64,000 bases of DNA from Amaranthus tricolor (taxonomy: Eukaryota > Streptophyta > Magnoliopsida > Caryophyllales > Amaranthaceae): contig NC_080059.1 of NCBI RefSeq assembly GCF_026212465.1, positions 12,019,329-12,083,328 on the forward strand. Reading direction: 5' to 3'. The stretch's first letter is position 1, and every line of letters starts with the position of its first letter. The position numbers were made by a program, and so were the translations under genes. Of this stretch, positions 49,901-60,999 are shown piece after piece. The notes beneath the pieces were generated by a model. That model ran no database searches. It was not told where the DNA came from and saw only the letters and a list, made by a program, of their open reading frames with translations.

Positions 49901-52900
49901 ATATAAGTGGCAACAGTACTTTGGTGAGTAGTTGTATTCTTTCATGTTTTTGGCTTCATGATTTATCGTCAAATAAAGGACTGATAGTGGTTATTGAAAG
50001 ATAGATAGCTTTAGGTGTATAAATTTCGATTGTATTAGCCGGTAAAATAAATATGTTTATAAAGCATGTAATTAAAAGATTTTTCGTGAAATACAATATC
50101 GAATTGACGAAAAGTACCGAGTTGCTTATTGCTTTCCATTGATTATTTTCTGATTTCATATAAATGTATGCCACACCATTACATTACTCAATTATGTGTA
50201 TCGTTAAAGTTTGTGATGCAGAGCTACTAAAGTAGTATACTGAATTGAGGATGAAACTAGAAACTACATGGTGTACTATGTTGATGTCCAATTGTTAATA
50301 AACATAGGGGCATATGATTCTTTCAAAAAATTTCGTATCTTGAACGGAAAGCAATTCTAGTTTTGGTTCTTTGCCATCTCCTTCAGCAGTTGATTTGTTT
50401 GGTCCGAAGCAGTGCAAGTGTGCAACATAATTCCCTAGTTAATTCGCTTTTTGAATTCGTGATTCGCTCAAAATAACCCTAAAATAGCTCAATACCGACC
50501 ATAATTCGCTTATTTTGATTCGATATTCGCAGGGAGATTAGTGAATCATGTGGTAGTGGTCTGAAGTGATGGTTTATTTATTTGGGCTCCATAAAATTGT
50601 CGAGGTATAGGATCTTATGTTAACTCAAACTTTAAAAATTATGAGAAAGGCACACATTGTTCATGTCTAAATGTTCAATATAGTCTGCATTGCCTGTTTT
50701 GTTTTCCACTAATAGGCTTTGTTGCATCTTTCTTGTGACGATATCTGACAGCTGTTTTAGAATTTGGACAATAAGTTTATTTGTGTGTCCTTTTGTGACT
50801 AGATCCTAGTATATGTAAATCTTGCTAGCTTGTTCAACTCTTTGAAAATCTTACTGTTAAAAGCCCATTTCATTAAAATTTTTTGAACAAATTTCTTGCT
50901 ATTTTTGCAACTTACCATTGTGGTTATCATTCCATGTGACTCTACCATGCAGAAAATTCCAACTCAATTTTCAACTTTGCACCTTCCAAATTCGCGAATA
51001 CAAGTGACACTCATGAATCTGAATGGAGATTGTTGGACTGTAAATTCTATTCCAACTATAAAACGCCATACTAGAATGCATACTCTTTGTGGTGGCTGGA
51101 TAGCATTTGCCCGTGCTAATGGTGTCAAGATAGAAGATGTGTGCATCTTTGAGCTAGTGGATGAACTTAAACTGCGTGTCCGCATTCTACGACTGGGTTT
51201 GGAAGGGTTGGACTATCAAATTGGAAGCAGTTTTGTTGACACTGATGGTGTCGGATCAGGTGAAAGGTGCTTTGAAACGATGGAAGATGTAACACCAGAT
51301 GTAGGAGTCGATTCTGCTGAAGATCTAGTTCAAATAAATGAGGTATGTGCTAATCAAATGGAAAGCATAATTATCTAACAGATATAATGCCTTACTTGTA
51401 GCAAGATACAACATTCTCCATGGACACCAATAACCAATATACTGTTGTACAGGGTCTTGACTGTGGTTCTCCATCTTCCTTCGGTGTTCGTGATGATTCC
51501 ACCTCAGGTATCTTCTTAATACCTCTTATACTGTATACTCACTTTTTGATGTATTCTTTAATGATATTATAAGATACAATGATTCTTCAATATTTCTCAA
51601 ATAGGTTAAGTTTTGTAGATGGCGTCATTTCATAATATAGCTTTTTCAATATTATGTTTTCGATTAACGCTGTCAGAGCTCCTACTATGTGATGCTGGAA
51701 ACACTATGTCATATCACACAATTGGAGACAACCAAGTGGATTTACAAGTCAGACACACTACGGAAATGCCACATACACCTGAAAAATCCAGAGACTTCCT
51801 ATCTTTTACTTCTCCTTTTCCTAGTTTTACGAAGGTTATGATGAGCTCCAATGTTGGTGGAAAATGCGCTTTGGTGAGTATTTCTTAGGCAGTCCAAAAC
51901 GTTTCAAATTTTGAGACATGATGTCTTTGCTGCTTCATCCTCTTCCCATGTTTGACTTGCCAATTATGCTCTGTAAAACTGCATTCTACATGAGGACTTC
52001 TTGGCTACAAAACTCGTTTTGTGTCACTATGTACTTGTGGAAATTCTTAAATTTAATTATGTTATTGAAGTAATTTTTTTCGTTTGGAGCATTTCTATTG
52101 GGAATTATTGGGAGAAGTAGTGAGAAACTATAAGAATATGCTAGAAAAGAGATAAAGTGAGAAATATATATTACTTGTATATAGCTCTGTATGTTGTTTT
52201 CATACAAAGTGATGAGTACAAACACCCTTTATATAGGGGAAGAAAGATGACAACTAATAAATGTAACCAATAAATAGTCACAACCTTTAGTCTTTCAACT
52301 ACCATAGTCCATAACTCAAATTATTCATGGTTCTCTTAATAATCTACTTAATACATGAACTTTTTAATGAGAAAGACTAAAGGTCTGATTTACTAACACT
52401 CCTTGAAACTTTTGGTCTTTATTCCAAGTAAGCCTATGAGTTTCTCAAATCTTCCCTTTAAAAGCAGTTCAGTGAAAATGCTTGCTAATAGATCTTCCCC
52501 ATAAATTTCGACCAACTTGACTTCTCCATTATTTCGAGCTTCTTTGAAGAAATGATACTTGAATTTAATATGCTTGAAGATAGCTCCTCAAACTTCGCCA
52601 TATCAGACATTATCTATTTAAGCCATGTTGCTTGATTTACAAACAACTTCACAAGATGCAATGTATTTTAATTATGCTGTAGATTGGGCTATTGTACCTT
52701 GCTTTTGAGATAACCAGGAAAATACTCCATTTTCTGGTGTAAAAGTGTAGCCTGAGGTGCTTTTCATATCATCAAGAGGCCTTGCCCAATCACTATCTGT
52801 GAAACCAACTACTCTTAGACTAAGTCATGGTCTGAAATTGAATATTATAGCCTAATATACCCTTCACATATCTTTAGAGTCTCTTTGCTGCTACTAGGTA

Positions 52901-54465
52901 AAGTTGGCTAGGACTTTGCATCAATCTTGACAAGGAATTTTCCACAAATATAATTCCTGGCCTTGTTGCAGTAATGAAAAGTAAGTTACTTATCATGCTT
53001 TTGTAGATTGCTTGATCTGCTTTCTCATTTCTGTCACCATTGCACAACTTTTCATCTACTTGAAGTGGAGTTGTGACAACTACAAGAATGCAATTCTCAA
53101 GCTTGAACTTCTTCAATATAATTTTTGCATATATTTTTTTGGCAAATGAAGATTCTCTTTTAATTTTGATCAACTTCGATTCCGAGAAAAAATTGACAAG
53201 TCCAAGATCTGTCACCTTAAATTCTTGCATCATTTTCTTCTTGAATGTTAAAGTCAATTCCTTGTTGTTGCATGTGATGATTAGGTCGTCCACATACAAG
53301 GAAAGAATTAGAATATCTCCATTTGTATGAGTCTTCACATATAAAGTATGCTCACTATGACTTTTCACAAACTCTTGCTAAGTAAAATAATCATCAATTC
53401 TACTGTACCAGGGCGTGTGTTTGGGATCATATAAGGCTTTCTTCAATTTCAATATTTTTCCCCATTCCCTTTTACTTCAAATCCTTGGGGCTACTAAACA
53501 TAGATCTCTTCTTCTAGGTACTGAGAAATGCAGATTTGACATACATTTGATGTACCTTCCATCCCTTTGAGGCGGCTAAAGTAAGACTGGACGAATACGG
53601 TCATGTTTTGAGACAAGTGCAAAAATGTCTCATTGTAATCAATGTTGAACTACGAGAATAGCTTTTGACTACAAGTCTTGCTTTATACTTCGAAATGGAA
53701 AAATATGGTTTAGTCTTGATCTTGTAAATCCACTTAACTCTATCGGCTTTTTTATGGGGTCACTTATCCAAAAGTTCCCATGTCTTATTCTTCTCAATCA
53801 TCTGAATCTCTTCTTCCATGGCAACTTTCCATTCTGCATACTGAAATAGCTTCATGATGTTTTGTTCGTTCAATGTTTACTATGTGGCATGACTCGAATT
53901 GTTCAATCTCATCCACTTCTAGAAATTTGAAATATAATTATATGATATGCTTCTTTCCTCTAGAAAATTTGAAATTTGAAATATCTGAGCATTCGATTAT
54001 CTTTTTTTACAGGTCATCCCTAGAAAATTTGCAGCCGAATATCTTCCAAGTTACAGGTCTGAGGTAGTTCTCCGTAATTTGAATGGTGCCTCTTGGAATG
54101 TTACTTCAGTTCGGTATGGACTGCAACCAAAATTCTGTGGTGGCTGGAAATCATTTGCACAAATGAACAATGTGAAAGTTGGGGACACGTGTGTCTTTGA
54201 ACTTCTTGAAGAAAGGGTATTTCAAGTGCGAGTTTTTGAGGATTATCCAACGAAACCGGTGTGTGCCGATGACGAAAATATAGCCAATGATTCAGGAGCA
54301 TCTATTGAGTCTACACAATGTGGTTCTTTATCAGAGAGGGTGCTGCAGATGGGTGTTTTTGAGCGAAGTCTGAAGGAACCAGAGTATCTAAATGATGAAA
54401 TTATCGGTGATGATTCAACAGATTTCATTCAGTCGACACAATTTGGTGTTGAGTCTGCAACATAA
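46985..54465 (+). CDS. B3-domain protein (REM type), three B3 domains, seven exons, 637 residues
   Basis: Plant-specific B3 DNA-binding protein of the REM group, presumably a nuclear transcription regulator. Join 46985-47050, 48923-49544, 49793-49923, 50953-51342, 51453-51507, 51677-51873, 54013-54465; 1914 bases with all phases consistent. B3-1 spans residues about 8-105: FIEVFLPNLSSNRL, then LSLTGPSGNIWQV, then FRDGWPTFVKDHSIQCGDTLVF. A Lys/Ser-rich basic stretch (KKKKSKRSKKSKKKSK, about 159-175) is a likely nuclear signal. B3-2 covers about 254-345 (RVMSYSNISG, GGWIAFARANGVKIEDVCIF). B3-3 covers about 470-565 (KVMMSSNVGG, GGWKSFAQMNNVKVGDTCVF), with an acidic tail. B3-2 and B3-3 are each split by an intron at the same position, after the first strand, as is B3-1. 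Exon 5 (55 bases) is the least certain join. Target genes cannot be inferred. Confidence 0.88.
47051..48922 (+). other. Intron 1 of the B3 gene
   Basis: 1872 bp intron, donor GTACTC and acceptor TGCCAG. AT-rich; several plus-strand frames around 47890-48360 are T/C-rich and look like chance. No repeat recognised. Confidence 0.7.
50422..50552 (-). mobile_element. 130 bp MITE (family X), copy 3, in intron 3 of the B3 gene
   Basis: Inverted relative to the other two copies: starts CAACATAATTCCCTAGTTAA and ends GGAGATTAGTGAATCATGTG, with ATACCGACCATAATTCGC in the middle matching the CGGTTTTGG side of the others. Confidence 0.75.
52080..53870 (-). mobile_element. Degenerate Copia fragment (reverse transcriptase and 3' LTR) in intron 6 of the B3 gene
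   Basis: On the minus strand, from 53870 downward: AMEEEIQMIEKNKTWEL (start of the Copia reverse transcriptase), an in-frame TGA at 53762-53760, WIYKIKTKP, KYKARLVVKS, then LSLYVDDLIITCNN with the catalytic YVDD (about 53275-53292), and EFKVTDLGLVNFF. Later parts have frame breaks. A purine tract CAAGGAG just before TGTTAGTAAATCAG at 52398 marks the start of a 3' LTR. It holds TATATAAAGGG (about 52230) and fades out near 52080. The 5' LTR, gag and integrase are missing. It is antisense to the host gene and inactive. Confidence 0.85.
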
Positions 54466-54717
54466 CTCGTATCCTGTGGTCACAAATCCAGGTGAGCTCT
54501 ACTGCGCCCTCTTTTGCCTTATGTGCTGCTTTATGCATTTATGCCATCCCTTTAAAAATTTCATTTGTTGGCATATGGTATATATCTCTTCTTTCTAGAT
54601 AGAGAATGAGGGACTAAAATCAGGCCATCGTTTTATTGAAAAGACTTTCCTGTCTCGACTTGAAAAAATAAAATTGCTTCTTGATTTGTGTATTTGTATT
54701 TAAGTTTTCTTCCTTCG
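54466..54717 (+). other. 3' flank of the B3 gene
   Basis: Just past the stop codon, CCAG|GTGAGC at about 54488-54495 is a good splice donor, so the 3' UTR may contain an intron. No further coding. Confidence 0.4.
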
Positions 54718-54738
54718 TTACAACACGAACAACAACGC
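54718..54738 (-). mobile_element. Severed tail of the LINE at 56658-57700
   Basis: CAACACGAACAACAACGC is the TTG-type 3' tail (minus strand) of the LINE. It was separated from the body by the solo LTR inserted at 54739-56657. Confidence 0.6.
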
Positions 54739-56657
54739 TGATGTGCAAATTTTATTTAACCGCAAGCGCATGGTGTACGTGTAGTCGCGGGTCGAACACA
54801 AGGAAGTTAGGACAAGAAACTTGCTAATTTCGATTAATTATATTGTGTCATGGATTAACTTGGCCATAAGATGAAATTACTAATAGTGAACAGAAAATGT
54901 ATTTGAATGTATCGATTTGTATGTAGAAATGTAATTGTATAACGAAGAACGAATGTATACAAAGAACGATTACAAAAGATAGTATACAAGCATTCGAGAG
55001 GCTTGTTTTCTCCAATGAGTATAAAACTCCTCTTAAAACTATTACTTGAATGAATGCCTAATTCTCCTCCCTTCCCCTCTATTTATACTAATTATGTCTA
55101 CATTTTATTCCCCCAACTTAACAAACTCCTAAGTATTATTTATTACTAATTCCTATATTACCCCTTCTAAGCCCTTCATGACACATTGCTCAAAGAGAAA
55201 AATGTTTTGTTGGTTGTTTAACTATCAAACTACAAATGCAATAAGGAATATGGATTAAACTATATGATGAAGAGATCTAGGGTGTCGGGAATCCTCTAAA
55301 GTCTTGCATGATCAAATTATCATTAATGTCTATGAAATGTCGGATAAATTACGTGGTTAAACATGATCTTGTTAATCTCAAACTCTTGCTCTATTGATTA
55401 ACTATTAGATTTGGACCCTACTAATTCAATTCTCACACACTAGTTTTATTGAACGAATTATTAATAAGAATTTAACTAAAATTTACCCTAAAGCAAAGTC
55501 GATCTTAATCTCACACGCTAGTTCTATTGACTAGTTCGACAAAACATGTTTAATTTAGGGTTATTAGCACAATTCAACCACTTTAATCCTAATTTCATAG
55601 ACACTTTCAATAGTCAAATCATACTTGACTTATAGGTTCAAACCCTAACCCTAGAAAATAAATCTACTCACTAATCATGGTGAAAGCAATAGACACAAAC
55701 CCTAGGATGATACTAGACATAAATAAATATGAAAATAATGAAAATCTCAAGAGAAGCAATAATTAAATACCAAAGAACACAACAAATAATTCAAAGAACA
55801 ATAAATGAAGGACAAAAACTAGTTTTTATTGAAGGATGATTAATAACAATAATTAAAGTTCACTAAAGGAAGATTAAAACTAATACAAGGAATTAAAGAC
55901 AAAGAAAATTAAATACCAAAGAAAACTTACAATGCTCAAAGGAAGATTAATGGTAGACTTAATGAAAAACTAAATTGAAGGATGAAAATTAAGAGTAAGA
56001 GAGAGAGGGATAGGAAGTCTAGAGGAAGGAAGAAGGATAGGAAGAAGAGGAAGAGAGAGAAGGAGAGAGAAACCCTAATCAGTCATTACGGGCTTATTTA
56101 AACTAATTAAGAAATTAACCTAAAAATTAATGAGAAAACCGCAAGCAAAACACGACTTTAGAAACAAAGAGACGAGTCGTAGCTTTTAGGCGACGACTCG
56201 TCGCTTTTCTGCTGACTGGCGATCTTTAAACAGCTGTCATTTCTTGCTCGATTGTCGAAATTGGACATATAATATACCGTTGGAAATCTCTTGAAGTCTA
56301 GTTTCCAATGCTGCAAACCTTGCATTAATGCGATCTTGCTATCAAAAGTTATGACCAAAAGAGTAGACATGTATCAATTTTCACCTCAAAACTTTTGCAT
56401 TATAAACACTCTTCTACTCTTTTGTTCATTTTCTTTGTAGAACATCTTCAATCGAGCTAAAATCCCCTTAATAAACTCCATCATCATTAAAACCATAAGA
56501 ATTATGCTTAAAACAATCAAAACCACTCAAAATCAACATGAATAACCAAAATGAGTAATATAGCATAAATCTTCAAAATAAGCACGAAATTACTAACAAC
56601 GATCATCATTAAGGAGTATAAAATGATATAAATAAGTGCAAATAATTACACTTATCA
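54739..56657 (-). mobile_element. Solo LTR, 1919 bp, inserted in a LINE
   Basis: On the minus strand it begins TGATAAGTGTAATTATTTGC and ends ATTTGCACATCA, so it has TG...CA ends within TGAT...ATCA inverted termini. Flanks are AACGC (54734-54738) and AATGC (56658-56662), a 5 bp duplication with one mismatch. Both flanks join cleanly into the LINE consensus AACAACAA(C/T)GCCAAAGGC, which confirms the ends. Near the end of the LTR, 54762-54800 holds AACCGCAAGCGCATGG and GTAGTCGCGGGTCGAAC, a motif I recall from plant LTRs. No internal domain or second LTR is present. Confidence 0.85.
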
Positions 56658-57700
56658 AATGCCAAAGGCTTAATCCCAAAAGATTGGTGTCGGCTACATG
56701 AACCAATAAATCAGTTCCAGTAGTAATCCACATGAATTCTCTTTCTACATTCATTTAGTTTTCTACCATCTCAAGCTCTAATCCAACTCTATCCACGCTT
56801 GCCGTTCAAACATAGAATATAAATATGTACATTCTGTTACATAACAACCACTCTATAACGGATCTAGAGTTTACCATCCCGCGAAACCCCATTATGTTAT
56901 ATGATTTAAAATCATAAAGTAACAACCATTATGAGTTGTAATTCTAGAATTTTAGCCGATTTAATCCTTATGTGTTAGTTTCTAAAAGTCTATTATAAAC
57001 TCTAACTTAAATTTATGTTCTATAAAACTTGAATTACTATGATAAAATGAATATTTTTCAAGTTAATACAGCACACTACGATATCCGCGTAATGAGTCAT
57101 AACACCCTGAGTTCCCGCGTCTATGATATTGCGAGTTAAACCGCAATCGCATTGACATTCGTGAACTTTCAATGCGTCCAAGTCATCTTTGGGCTTCCTC
57201 GTCCTCTTTTTAAACCCCTTGATTTCCAGCTTCCTATCTTCTTTACCGATTCACCAATATCTCGTTGTTGCACATGCCAAAACTATCTATTACGATTCTC
57301 TTTCACCTTTTCTGTAATATATGCGACTCTAGTGATGGCTAAGTCCGGTTTGGGCCGATTTCGGTTCTGGTTCCATTTGAATCCGGTTGCGCCAAATGGA
57401 AGTTATTAAAACCATAGGTGGATGGTCCACGGTTCTTTCAACGGTTTAATCAGTTGTTTTTGGAACCACCCCCGACCCGTAGTTCTGGTTCCTTGCGGTT
57501 CCGAGAAACTCGCTCCATGGGCATCACGACTCCTATGCCCTTTTTTATATCTTTGTTTTAAATTCTATCCCTCCATTATATCCGCTTATCCATCTAAACA
57601 TTCGCATATCTGTTACTCCCATCTTCCTATAATGATCACTTTAAAAGCCCAACATTCTAAATTCCCGTCTTCTGTGTTGGACTTTCATTGAACATATTGT
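56658..57700 (-). mobile_element. Degenerate RTE-like LINE, interrupted
   Basis: Read on the minus strand from 57690 down: MGVTDMRMFRWISGYN (the LINE MRMLRWM motif), then after a hAT insertion RIVIDSFGMCNNEILV (cf. RLRWFGHV..RDI), and KRGRGSPKMTW (cf. RGRPKKTW). A foreign AT-rich stretch lies at about 56850-57130. The 3' UTR at 56663-56790 carries AAAAGATTGGTGTCGGCTAC, and the tail is now displaced to 54718-54738 by the solo LTR. Many stops; no activity. Confidence 0.7.
57331..57526. mobile_element. hAT-like MITE, about 196 bp, nested in the LINE
   Basis: Ends AGTGATGGCTAAGTCCGG and, inverted, TGATGCCCATGGAGCG. The interior has GGTTCTGGTTCC and CCGGTTGCG words typical of a widespread plant hAT MITE group. 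Flanking CGACTCT (57324-57330) and CGACTCC (57527-57533) look like the target duplication. Removing it rejoins LINE sequence. Confidence 0.65.
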
Positions 57701-58907
57701 TGATATTAAGACTGACATTGTTGTAAAGGTAGCTTTATTTGAATTTTTTTTGGTCAAAACCCATTGAATGTATTTGTCAAATGATTTTTTGTTGCCATCA
57801 ATCTACGTTGAAGGTGGTAGGAGAAGCTTTTCGGACATCAAAATGGCTAATTGGGTATTGGTTTCCAGTTAAATAATGTATCATCTAAATGTCTGATACA
57901 AACCATATGAACATCCTGTACAAATAGGTCATGAAGCTGAAACCAGCCAGGTAAACAACGGACAACAGATTGTTAACAAGGCGACTAATTAATTGTGTGA
58001 GTGTAATTGAAAGGAAACTATATTCTGGTGATGTACACTAACCTCAATAAGTTGACTATTATTCGTTCTGTGCTATTGACAATCTTTCACGTCGATTTAT
58101 ATTGGTTCGTGTGGTAGACCTCGTATTGTTAGGATTAAGACTGAAAGTGCGAGATTGTTTTTGTAACACTAAGGAGTTGTACGTAACCTTTTTGTATTGA
58201 AATAAGTTAAGGAAAACAATCCCGAGAGGGTAATGGAGTTGTAAGTTTGTGCATTTTAGGTACTTTATAATGCAAAAACAAGGTCGCATCATCATATCTT
58301 GACTGTATCATAAAGGTATTTAAGTTCACCGTGACCAAAATATAGATTTTTGAAACCGTATTTTTGCACAATGACTTGCATACTGAATTCTAAACTTAAG
58401 TCGTAGAAACTTATGAACAAATGAACCCTCTTCCCCACCCCCAACCTTCACATGTGCTAAAAATCCTACTTATTGAACATTCACTCAAACACTCGTCTTT
58501 TGCACTACACTTAATTGATCGTCAATCATTTTTGACAGGTGACAACTCTTTATGGTTTTCGAAGATTCAAATTAAGGAGATATGCTTATTCCTGGGGGGA
58601 TTATCGCCTTGAGTGAATTAATGAAAACCATTGTATATTCTTGTGATGTATATAATCGGGAAGCATGTGAACCGAAATGTTCTTCCAGTGTTTTATTGTA
58701 GTCTTGACGGATTTGAAGTGCCATTTTGGCAGTATCGCCACCGGAATAAAGTGTACTTTGTTCTTCTGTAGGCTGGAATTTGAGGTTATCATGAAGGATT
58801 CAAGTCTGGACATTTTACTTCATGATGTCCATCAAGAATAGTTTTGGACTTGGTTGAGAGTAAATTCATTTTTCTTTCACACTTAAATAGTCACCAAAAT
58901 AGAAATT
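57701..58907. other. Intergenic or 3' UTR region of the B3 gene, no coding gene seen
   Basis: More balanced composition than the desert. It contains plausible splice signals (TTGGTTTCCAG at about 57870, CAGCCAGGTAAAC near 57950, TTCTGTAG near 58770), so spliced 3' UTR exons of the B3 gene or a non-coding transcript are possible. No protein is recognised. Confidence 0.35.
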
Positions 58908-59320
58908 GGAAAAATTGCCTAGAGTAATCCAATTATTTACTGACTTTCTTACAATAATCTCAATTTTTGATTAAACATGAATAATCCCTTCTATAAGAGG
59001 CGCTTGTTAAAAATGCAACAAGGTAATTTCTTACCTATAAAACAAGTCATTTTGCATAAAAAAATAAACAAGTAAATACAAAATTAAATTATAAATAAAT
59101 TGAAAACTAAAAAAATAAAAAGAGAAATTAATTAAGTTTAATTTTATAATTTTAACTTTTTAATATTTTTGATTTTTGAATTTTTTCTTTTTTTTTTTAG
59201 AAATTAATTTTCAAAAATTAGTTACCATTTGGGCAACAATGTTCTTGGGTAAGTGACTTTAAAATTGAGATTATTGTAGAAAAATAAATAAAAAGTTGGA
59301 TTATTCTAGGTAATTTTTCC
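58908..59320 (+). mobile_element. MITE (family Z), copy 2, 413 bp
   Basis: Ends GGAAAAATTGCCTAGAGTAA and, inverted, GGAAAAATTACCTAGAATAA, followed on both arms by TACAATAATCTCAATTTT. It aligns with 44927-45370 in reverse orientation (TTGATTAAACATGAATAATC, AGAGGCGCTTG, AAGTAAATACAAAATTAAAT). Confidence 0.75.
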
Positions 59321-59394
59321 AAGATTTATATATACTAGAGCTAAACATTCAACTCTAAAGTCCTACTTGGATTGTAGTTACAGTTAACATGGGA

Positions 59395-59515
59395 GGAAAA
59401 ATTGCTCACAATACTTTAATTTTTTTTAATTTTCCTACAATAATATTAGCATTGATTAACCATGAGTAATCTCAAATATTGGTATTGATTTTCCATGGCG
59501 TTGTTGGTGTGCTTA
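59395..59515 (+). mobile_element. Partial third copy of MITE family Z
   Basis: GAAAAATTGCTCACAATACT, then CCTACAATAATATTAGC, TTGATTAACCATGAGTAATC: the left arm only. It lies 75 bases right of copy 2. Confidence 0.5.
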
Positions 59516-59882
59516 TGACCGGTATTAATAAATCAAATTTTGACCATTTTTCATCATCTTCTCCCATTAATAGCTTCCTTTCCTCCATTAAAATCTGAAA
59601 CATCTATCTTCATATTCCTCCATTAAAATGTGAAAAACCATTCTCTCTTACTTATATTTCTTCTTGTCCATTAAAAAACCATTCACTAAGAATAACCATA
59701 ATGACTCAAAATTTTCATCAACTTCCAAATTTTCATTGTTAGAGAAACTCCATGATGTGAATGTGGTGCTTATGCTAAATTGTCGATAGTTAAAAAAAGT
59801 TTAAGAGTTGGAAAGAGGTTTTACGGCGGATGTCTACTTTCTTGTAAGAAGATTAACATTTTTATTTAATGTAATCCTTTTT

Positions 59883-60999
59883 AGAATAATATGCAAATTA
59901 AAGCCTTTAAATTTAGGGCTTTTGCGATTTACAGTCTCAAAGTTTATTTTTTGCGAATTACAACCATCAAAGTATCAAAATTTATACTATTCAAGCCAAG
60001 TGACCGTTGACCAACCTAAATGACCTTTGACAAGCCTAAATGACCATAATGGTCACCTTTGACTTTCATTGAGCATCTCTAATCGCGTTTGAATTTCCTA
60101 ATTACCAATGGTACTCTTGTATTTTAGCACTTTATCATTGCCTTTACCAATCATAACGATATTTTTTCAAACAATGGGTGTTGCGTTTATTCTTAATAAG
60201 GTAACTCTTTCGGAAATTCAATCAAAGCAAGTACTTTTTCGCTTATTTCGACACTTAGATCGAAAAAAATATTAACGTCATTTTTACCCATCATAACGAT
60301 ATTTTTTTGAAAAAAGGAACATCATGATTACCCTTATGAGTTAACTCTTTTGAAAATTCGGTCGAAATAAATACTTATTCGCCTATTTTCTAGCACGTAG
60401 ACCGAAAAAGATATTTAACGTCATTTCTATCCATCATAATGATATTTTTTTCAAAATAGGACTGCCCTATTAACCTTACCCAACTCTTTCAAATATCTGA
60501 TCGAAACAAGTACTTATTCGCCTTTTTTCCGACACGTAGATCGAAAAAGATATTTAATATTGTTTTGAAAAAAGTATCATTATGATGGATAAAAATAACA
60601 TTAAATATCTTTTTTGGTCTATGTGTCGGAAAATAGGCGAATAAGTGTTTATCTCAACCGGATTTCCGAAAGAACCATGTAAGGATAATTGCGATGTCCG
60701 TTTTATGAAAAAATATCGCTATGATGGGTAAAAATGACTTTAAAGTACTAAAGCACAAGGTTACCAATGGCAATTAGGAAAGTCAAAGGTGATTAGTGAT
60801 GATCAACAAAAGTCAAAGGTGATTAAAAATGGTCACGGTCATTTAGGCTGGTCAAAGATCACTTGGGTTAGTCAACGGCCACTTGGCTTGAATATTGTAA
60901 ACTTTGATACTTTAATGGCTGTATTTTGTAAAAAGTAAACTTTAAGTCTATAATTCGCAAGAGCCTTATACTTAAAGGCTGTAATTCGCAAATTATTCT
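59883..60999. mobile_element. Foldback element, 1117 bp, with internal 130-140 bp repeats
   Basis: Left arm AGAATAATATGCAAATTAAA and right arm (inverted) AGAATAATTTGCGAATTACA continue to match for about 270 bases (AAAGTATCAAA, ATTCAAGCCAAGTG, CCGTTGAC). Inside, a unit starting CATCATAACGATATTTTTT and ending GATCGAAAAA is repeated directly at about 60148, 60288 and 60430. It is then met in reverse at about 60560-60735. The whole could fold into one long hairpin. It encodes nothing. The start of a related element is seen at 63925. Confidence 0.8.

Noticed and set aside
52874..53368. 164-codon reverse transcriptase frame as an active gene
   Set aside because: Upstream in-frame stop, missing gag and integrase, no 5' LTR: a dead Copia fragment.
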